Part shown: positions 60,254-64,000 of the stretch, piece by piece
Position numbering within the stretch: position 1 is the stretch's first letter
Layout: every line of letters begins with the position of its first letter
Assembly: GCF_900100955.1 (NCBI RefSeq)
Contig: NZ_FNCC01000011.1
Span: 303,841-367,840 of the forward strand
DNA length: 64,000 bases
Direction: 5' to 3'
Source: Lentzea fradiae
Lineage (GTDB): Bacteria > Actinomycetota > Actinomycetes > Mycobacteriales > Pseudonocardiaceae
Translations under genes and position numbers: made by a program
The notes under the pieces: model-generated
The model's database searches: none
What the model was told of the DNA's origin: nothing
Seen by the model: the letters and a program-made list of their open reading frames with translations, nothing else

Positions 60254-61644
60254 CGCTGGACCGCGTCGTCTGGACGATGTTGCAGGAAGCGCGGGGCATC
60301 TACCAGGACAGCCCGCGCGCCACGGCGTGGCTGCGCGCGCAGGCCGAGCGCTACGCCGAGCCCGTGCGGATCGCCGTGGCCGGACGGTCGCACATCGGCA
60401 AGACCACCGTCGTCAACGCGTTGATCGGCGACGAGTTCACGCCGCAGAGCTCGTTCGTCTGGTACCGCGGCGGAACCGGGCCGCGGGCGCACGTGTTCTC
60501 CGGGCCGAGCCGCCCGCACGAGGTCGCGATCGGCAGGCGGGGCGCGCGGCACCACGTCGAGACCGGCCAGTTCGACCGCGCCGACCGGATCGTCGTCGAG
60601 TGGCCCGCGCGGACGCTGCGGGACGTCGTGCTGATCGACACCCCGTCCGACGCGTCGCCGGAACAGGTGCTCGGGGACGCGGACGCGGTGCTGTACCTGA
60701 TGCGGCACGTGCAGGACGACGACCTGAGGTTCCTGCAGTCCGCCCACGACCACCCGATCGCCCGCACGGCCGCGGTCCACACCGTGGCGGTGCTCGCGCG
60801 GGCCGACGAGATCGGCGGCGGCCGGATCGACGCGTTGTCGTCGGCCAAGCAGATCGCCCGCCGCTACCGGCGTGACGCCGCCGTGCAACCGTTGTGCCAA
60901 AACGTGGTCTCGGTCGCCGGGCTGCTCGCGGTGGCCGCGAGGACGTTGCGGGAGGACGAGTTCCAGGCGTTGCGGGCGCTCGCGTCACTGGGCCGCGAGG
61001 AGCTGGAGGACCACCTGCTGTCGGCGGACCGGTTCGCCGGCGAGCGGTTCCCGCTGCCGATGGACCCGGCGGTGCGGCAGGCGCTGCTCGAACGGTTCGG
61101 GATCTTCGGCGTCCGGCTGGTCACCGCGCTGGTGCGGCAGGGGTTCGACTCGCAGGTGAAGCTCACCGGTCAGCTGGTGCAACGCAGCGGGCTCGGCGAG
61201 CTGCGCGACTCGATCGCGGTCCACTTCACCGAACGCCGCGAGGTCCTGAAGGCGCGGTCGGCGCTGCTGGCGCTGGACGTGCTGCTGCGGATGGAGCCGC
61301 GGCAGGCCGCCCGCAAGCTGGTGGCCGACCTGGAACGGGTGGTCGCCTCCGCACACGACTTCCGCGAGCTGCGGCTGGTCGCCGCCGTGCAGTCCGGGCG
61401 CACGAAGCTCCCGGCGGAGCTGCAGACCGAGGCGCTGCGGCTCGTCGGCGCCGAGGGGACGGCCCCGGCCGTGCGGCTGGGGTTCGAGTACGAGGCCGAC
61501 CAGCGGGAGCTGCGGGAGGCGCTGCTCGACGCGCTGGTGCGCTGGCAGGCGCAGGCCGCCGACGTGCACGCGTCCCACGACCACCGCCGGGCCGCCCAGG
61601 TCGTGGTCAGGACCTGCGAGGGCCTCCTGCCGCAGTTCCCCTGA
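60250..61644 (+). CDS. iniC: IniC-like bacterial dynamin GTPase
   Basis: 464 residues from a GTG overlapping the iniA stop. P-loop IAVAGRSHIGKTTVVNALIG (45-52), G3 LIDTPSDASPEQ, but the G4 position reads VLARADEIGG in place of TKxD. The helical stalk half is shorter than in IniA, with no hydrophobic paddle, which agrees with an IniA/IniC heteromeric pair. The remaining helical region (about 200-464) is rich in Arg and Glu. Last gene of the operon; a large hairpin lies 82 bp downstream. Confidence 0.88.
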   Translation: MTLDRVVWTMLQEARGIYQDSPRATAWLRAQAERYAEPVRIAVAGRSHIGKTTVVNALIGDEFTPQSSFVWYRGGTGPRAHVFSGPSRPHEVAIGRRGARHHVETGQFDRADRIVVEWPARTLRDVVLIDTPSDASPEQVLGDADAVLYLMRHVQDDDLRFLQSAHDHPIARTAAVHTVAVLARADEIGGGRIDALSSAKQIARRYRRDAAVQPLCQNVVSVAGLLAVAARTLREDEFQALRALASLGREELEDHLLSADRFAGERFPLPMDPAVRQALLERFGIFGVRLVTALVRQGFDSQVKLTGQLVQRSGLGELRDSIAVHFTERREVLKARSALLALDVLLRMEPRQAARKLVADLERVVASAHDFRELRLVAAVQSGRTKLPAELQTEALRLVGAEGTAPAVRLGFEYEADQRELREALLDALVRWQAQAADVHASHDHRRAAQVVVRTCEGLLPQFP

Positions 61645-61725
61645 CCACTTCGCACCCCCTGCCGCCACACCCGCTCGCGTGTCACCCACACAGCAGATCA
61701 CGGCACTCAACGTGACTTGCTTTTA

Positions 61726-61776
61726 GTACGCGGGGGCCCCGCGTACTCGTGACGCGAACGCGGGGCCCCCGCGTAC
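61726..61776. terminator. Perfect 19-bp hairpin, terminator/REP-like element copy 2
   Basis: Arms 61726-61744 and 61758-61776 are perfect complements. The core ACGCGGGGGCCCCGCGT and the loop TCGTGACG match the hairpin at 15076-15130, 46 kb away. It closes the ini operon. The 227-bp gap to the next start holds nothing else I recognise. Confidence 0.75.
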
Positions 61777-61871
61777 CGCAGGAGAAACGCGAAAGGGACT
61801 CGCTAGCGGCAGGTGTTGTCACGGAGCGCACTGGCGGAAGGGCGGTCCGAGGCGGTGTCCGCTGGGGCACG

Positions 61872-63158
61872 ATGGGTCTCATGGAACTCGTGCGCTGGCA
61901 GGACGAACACTTCGAGCCCTTCCTGCGCTGGGCCACCGACCGGAGGATGACCACGTACATCGGCGACGGCAGGCCGTGGACCGGGGAGTACGTGGAGCTG
62001 CGGCACGAGCAGGCGCTCCAGCACTGGGAGGAGCACGGCTTCGGCATGCACGCCGTCGTCGTCGAGGGCGAGGTGGTCGGGGTCGCGCAGATGCTCGAAG
62101 GCGACCTGGGCACGATCGAGATCGGCTACTGGATCGACCCGGCGCACTGGGGGCGGGGCCTCGCCACGCGGGTCGCCGAGGCGTTGCGGGACAAGGCGCT
62201 CGCCATCGCCGACCGCGTCATCGCGGGCCACCAGGCGGAAAACACCGCGTCCGGCCGGGTGCTGGAGAAGGCCGGTCTGACCTACTTCACCAGCACGTAC
62301 CTGCACGGAAGACTTCAGCACTGCTACGCGTTGCAGCGGGGTATGAGCGACACCGGAGTGCTGCGCTACAGCGCTTTCACCGAAGACCCGGCAGGCGGCA
62401 ACCCGGCCGGTGTGGTCTTGGACGCGAGCGACCTGTCCGACGCGGAGATGCTCGCCATCGCCGCGAAGGTCGGCTACTCGGAGACGGCGTTCGTGTTCCC
62501 GCGCACCGAGGAGCGCGTGTTCGACGTGCGGTACTTCAGCCCCAAGGCGGAGGTGCCGTTCTGCGGGCACGCCACGATCGCGACGTCCGTGGCGCTGGCC
62601 GAGCGGATCGGCGAGGGCCCGCTGACGTTCCACACGCCCGCCGGTGAGGTCTCCATCGAGACCGGCGGTGGCCGGGCGTCGCTGACGAGCGTGCCGACCA
62701 GCACCGAGCCCGCCGACCCCGAACTGGTGTCGGACGCGCTGAAGGCGTTGGGGTACACCGAGATCGGCGACGGACCGGTGCACGTCGGCTTCGGCGGCGC
62801 ACGCCACCTGCTGGTCCCGCTGAAGGACCGCGACCAGCTGCGGGCGCTCGACTACGACTTCGACGCGTTGCGCGACCTGATGCTGGCGCACGACCTCACG
62901 ACCGTGCACCTGTTCTGGCGCGAGTCCGCGGACCTCGTGCACGCCCGCGACCCGTTCCCGGTCGGCGGCGTGGTGGAGGACGCGGCGACGGGCGCGGCGG
63001 CCGCGGCGTTCGGCGGCTACCTGCGCGACCTCGAAGGGCCGCAGCGGTTCGTCATCAGCCAGGGCGAGGACATGGGCAGGCCGTCGCGCCTGGAGGTCGA
63101 CGCCACGCGGGAGGACCGCCGCGTCACGGTGACCGGCGCCGCCGTCGTCATCCCTTGA
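61872..63158 (+). CDS. GNAT acetyltransferase - PhzF-family isomerase fusion
   Basis: 428 residues in one frame. The first part (about 1-155) is a GNAT of RimJ/RimL-like type (MHAVVVEGEVVGVAQMLEGD, YWIDPAHWGRGLATRVAEAL, ENTASGRVLEKAGL). A linker of about five residues (LQRGMSDTG) leads into a PhzF-like epimerase fold: YSAFTEDPAGGNPAGVVLDA with the catalytic-type Glu in VGYSETAFVFP, YFSPKAEVPFCGHATIATS and VEDAATGAAAAAFGGYL. Either part is normally a separate protein. Internal start at MSDTG (62344) could make PhzF alone. Start ATG at 61872 or 61881. Substrates unknown. Confidence 0.85.
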   Translation: MGLMELVRWQDEHFEPFLRWATDRRMTTYIGDGRPWTGEYVELRHEQALQHWEEHGFGMHAVVVEGEVVGVAQMLEGDLGTIEIGYWIDPAHWGRGLATRVAEALRDKALAIADRVIAGHQAENTASGRVLEKAGLTYFTSTYLHGRLQHCYALQRGMSDTGVLRYSAFTEDPAGGNPAGVVLDASDLSDAEMLAIAAKVGYSETAFVFPRTEERVFDVRYFSPKAEVPFCGHATIATSVALAERIGEGPLTFHTPAGEVSIETGGGRASLTSVPTSTEPADPELVSDALKALGYTEIGDGPVHVGFGGARHLLVPLKDRDQLRALDYDFDALRDLMLAHDLTTVHLFWRESADLVHARDPFPVGGVVEDAATGAAAAAFGGYLRDLEGPQRFVISQGEDMGRPSRLEVDATREDRRVTVTGAAVVIP

Positions 63159-63579
63159 CGGGTTCCAGCACCACGACGGGGATCTCGCGGTCCGTCTTGC
63201 TCTGGTAGTCGTCGTAGTCGGGCCAGACCTCGGTCATGAGCCGCCACAGCCGGTCCCGTTCCTCGGGGCCGGCCGTGCGGGCGTGGGCCTGGAACTTGTC
63301 CGCCCCGACCTGCACGTGCACCACCGGGTCCTCTTGAAGGTTGAGGTACCACGCCGGGTGGGTCGGCGCTCCGCCCTGCGACGCCACGACCGCGTAGCCG
63401 TCACCGTCGGGCTGGTAGATCAACGCGGTGCGGCGCAGCTCGCCGCTCTTGCGTCCCCTGGTGGTCAGCAGGAGCGTGAACACCCCTGGCTGCCACTCGT
63501 GGCCATCGGCGCCGTCGGTCTCGACGTAACGCCGGATGTGCTCCTTGACCCGGTCCACGGGTGAGTCGCTGACGGACAT
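63148..63579 (-). CDS. Ddn-like F420-dependent nitroreductase/quinone reductase family protein
   Basis: 143 residues from the ATG at 63579 (MSVSDSPVDRVKEHIRRYVETDG). Split-barrel fold with the family signature GVFTLLLTTRGRKSGELRRTALIYQPDGDGYAVVASQGGAPTHPAWYLNL and a C-terminal PVVVLEPV. The group includes mycobacterial Ddn, which uses reduced F420 to reduce menaquinone and activates nitroimidazoles. It converges on the GNAT-PhzF gene with an 11-bp overlap. Confidence 0.9.
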   Translation of the reverse strand: MSVSDSPVDRVKEHIRRYVETDGADGHEWQPGVFTLLLTTRGRKSGELRRTALIYQPDGDGYAVVASQGGAPTHPAWYLNLQEDPVVHVQVGADKFQAHARTAGPEERDRLWRLMTEVWPDYDDYQSKTDREIPVVVLEPVKG

Positions 63580-63650
63580 GTGTTCGACGCTACTGCCGTG
63601 CGATGCAGGGTGCACGGCAGCAGCGTCGAACGAAGGGTGCGCACCCTCCC

Positions 63651-64000
63651 TGAACTGGGCCCCGAAAGTTGGACTGGCTAACTGAAGGTTAGGCCGCGAG
63701 GGCCTGGGCTCGGTATTCGACCGGGCTCAGGCCCTCGAGCGTGGTGGAGATGCGGGTGGTGTTGTACCAGCTGATGTAGTCGTCCAGTGCCGCGGTGAAC
63801 TCCTCGACGGTGTCGAACCTGTTGTGGTGGAACAGTTCTGCCTTCAGGTGGCCGAAGAAGTTCTCGGCCATCGAGTTGTCCAGGCAGTTGGCCCGCCGTG
63901 ACATCGACTGGGTCAGGCCCGCGTCGTCGAGCAGGGTGCGCCAGGAGGCGTGCTGGTACTGAAAGCCCTGGTCGGAGTGCACCAGCGGTGTGGCGCCGTC
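63651..64000 (-). mobile_element. IS3-family element, one end, running off the window
   Basis: An end resembling IS3/IS150 termini (TGAACTGGGCCCCGAAAGTT, 63651-63670) followed by the 3' end of an orfB transposase on the minus strand. It is a different element from the copy in the AICE (different termini and protein). Confidence 0.8.
63689..64000 (-). CDS. IS3-family transposase OrfB, C-terminal part
   Basis: About 103 residues seen, the 5' part lies beyond the window edge. The second catalytic Asp is in LVHSDQGFQYQH and the Glu in DNSMAENFFGHLK; the end reads YISWYNTTRISTTLEGLSPVEYR, typical of the IS150/IS3 rve core. The frame is open to the window edge. Confidence 0.9.
   Translation of the reverse strand, partial: DGATPLVHSDQGFQYQHASWRTLLDDAGLTQSMSRRANCLDNSMAENFFGHLKAELFHHNRFDTVEEFTAALDDYISWYNTTRISTTLEGLSPVEYRAQALAA

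Overview
The DNA is very GC-rich (around 70% by eye) with GTG starts, many 4-bp start/stop overlaps, and a gene set typical of mycelial actinomycetes: a RepSA/TraB integrative element, an iniBAC-like operon, an MprAB-like two-component pair, Eis, and F420-type reductases. Protein style and gene content suggest the Pseudonocardiaceae (Lentzea, Saccharothrix or Amycolatopsis type). That placement is inference. No plasmid replicon or ribosomal RNA is present.

Layout. 1-7.3 kb: a galactoside locus with galT, a DeoR regulator and a GH42 beta-galactosidase on the minus strand. Divergent from it are a lipoprotein and two permeases of a sugar ABC importer. A helically phased repeat in the divergent promoter is a candidate operator. 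7.3-15 kb: signal peptidase I, an MprAB-like histidine kinase and regulator, a TRIC-type channel, a nucleotidyltransferase, an Eis-type acetyltransferase, a 3-hydroxyacyl-CoA dehydrogenase with a small EthD-like protein, and a histidine phosphatase. 15.2-17 kb: a divergent cluster of cysteine-free ribosomal proteins (L32, L31 | L28, L33) plus an Mrf/CobW-like protein. They share one Zur-box-like dyad, which is a zinc-starvation ribosome remodelling locus. 17-26 kb: a BluB-like flavoprotein, a TPR-GGDEF protein, an orphan NarL-type regulator, a large secreted penicillin-acylase-family protein with a discoidin domain, an FkbM methyltransferase and an unknown protein.

26.0-41.5 kb: an actinomycete integrative and conjugative element (AICE) inserted in a tRNA-Arg(CCT) gene. 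It is bounded by a 136/135-bp direct repeat. The backbone is integrase, excisionase, RepSA, TraB, small transfer-region genes, and an XRE regulator, Nudix and HD trio. Three backbone genes look broken: repSA has a 1-nt frameshift, a conserved small gene is split by a 1320-bp IS3-family element with a CTT target duplication, and the Pif-like Nudix gene lost one ATCC unit. The cargo at the two ends is intact and clearly lower in GC. Next to the tRNA are a SIR2-phosphoribosyltransferase fusion and a MazG-like partner. At the other end is an 882-residue protein with an HEPN-like RNxxxxH motif, a STAND-type NTPase and helical repeats. These are the best candidates for previously undescribed anti-phage systems.

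41.5-53.4 kb: a PASTA lipoprotein, an SDR/amidohydrolase/TetR divergon with three operator-like repeats, a zincin-like protein, a GNAT enzyme, an LCP-family protein, a 14-repeat WD40 STAND protein, a DUF2165-like membrane protein and a PAS-GGDEF-degenerate-EAL protein. 53.5-61.7 kb: an iniBAC-like locus with an IniR-like LuxR ATPase and an Hsp70-like protein on one strand, and IniB-like, IniA-like and IniC-like dynamin proteins on the other. 61.7-64 kb: a GNAT-PhzF fusion, a Ddn-family reductase and the start of a second IS3-family element that runs off the window.
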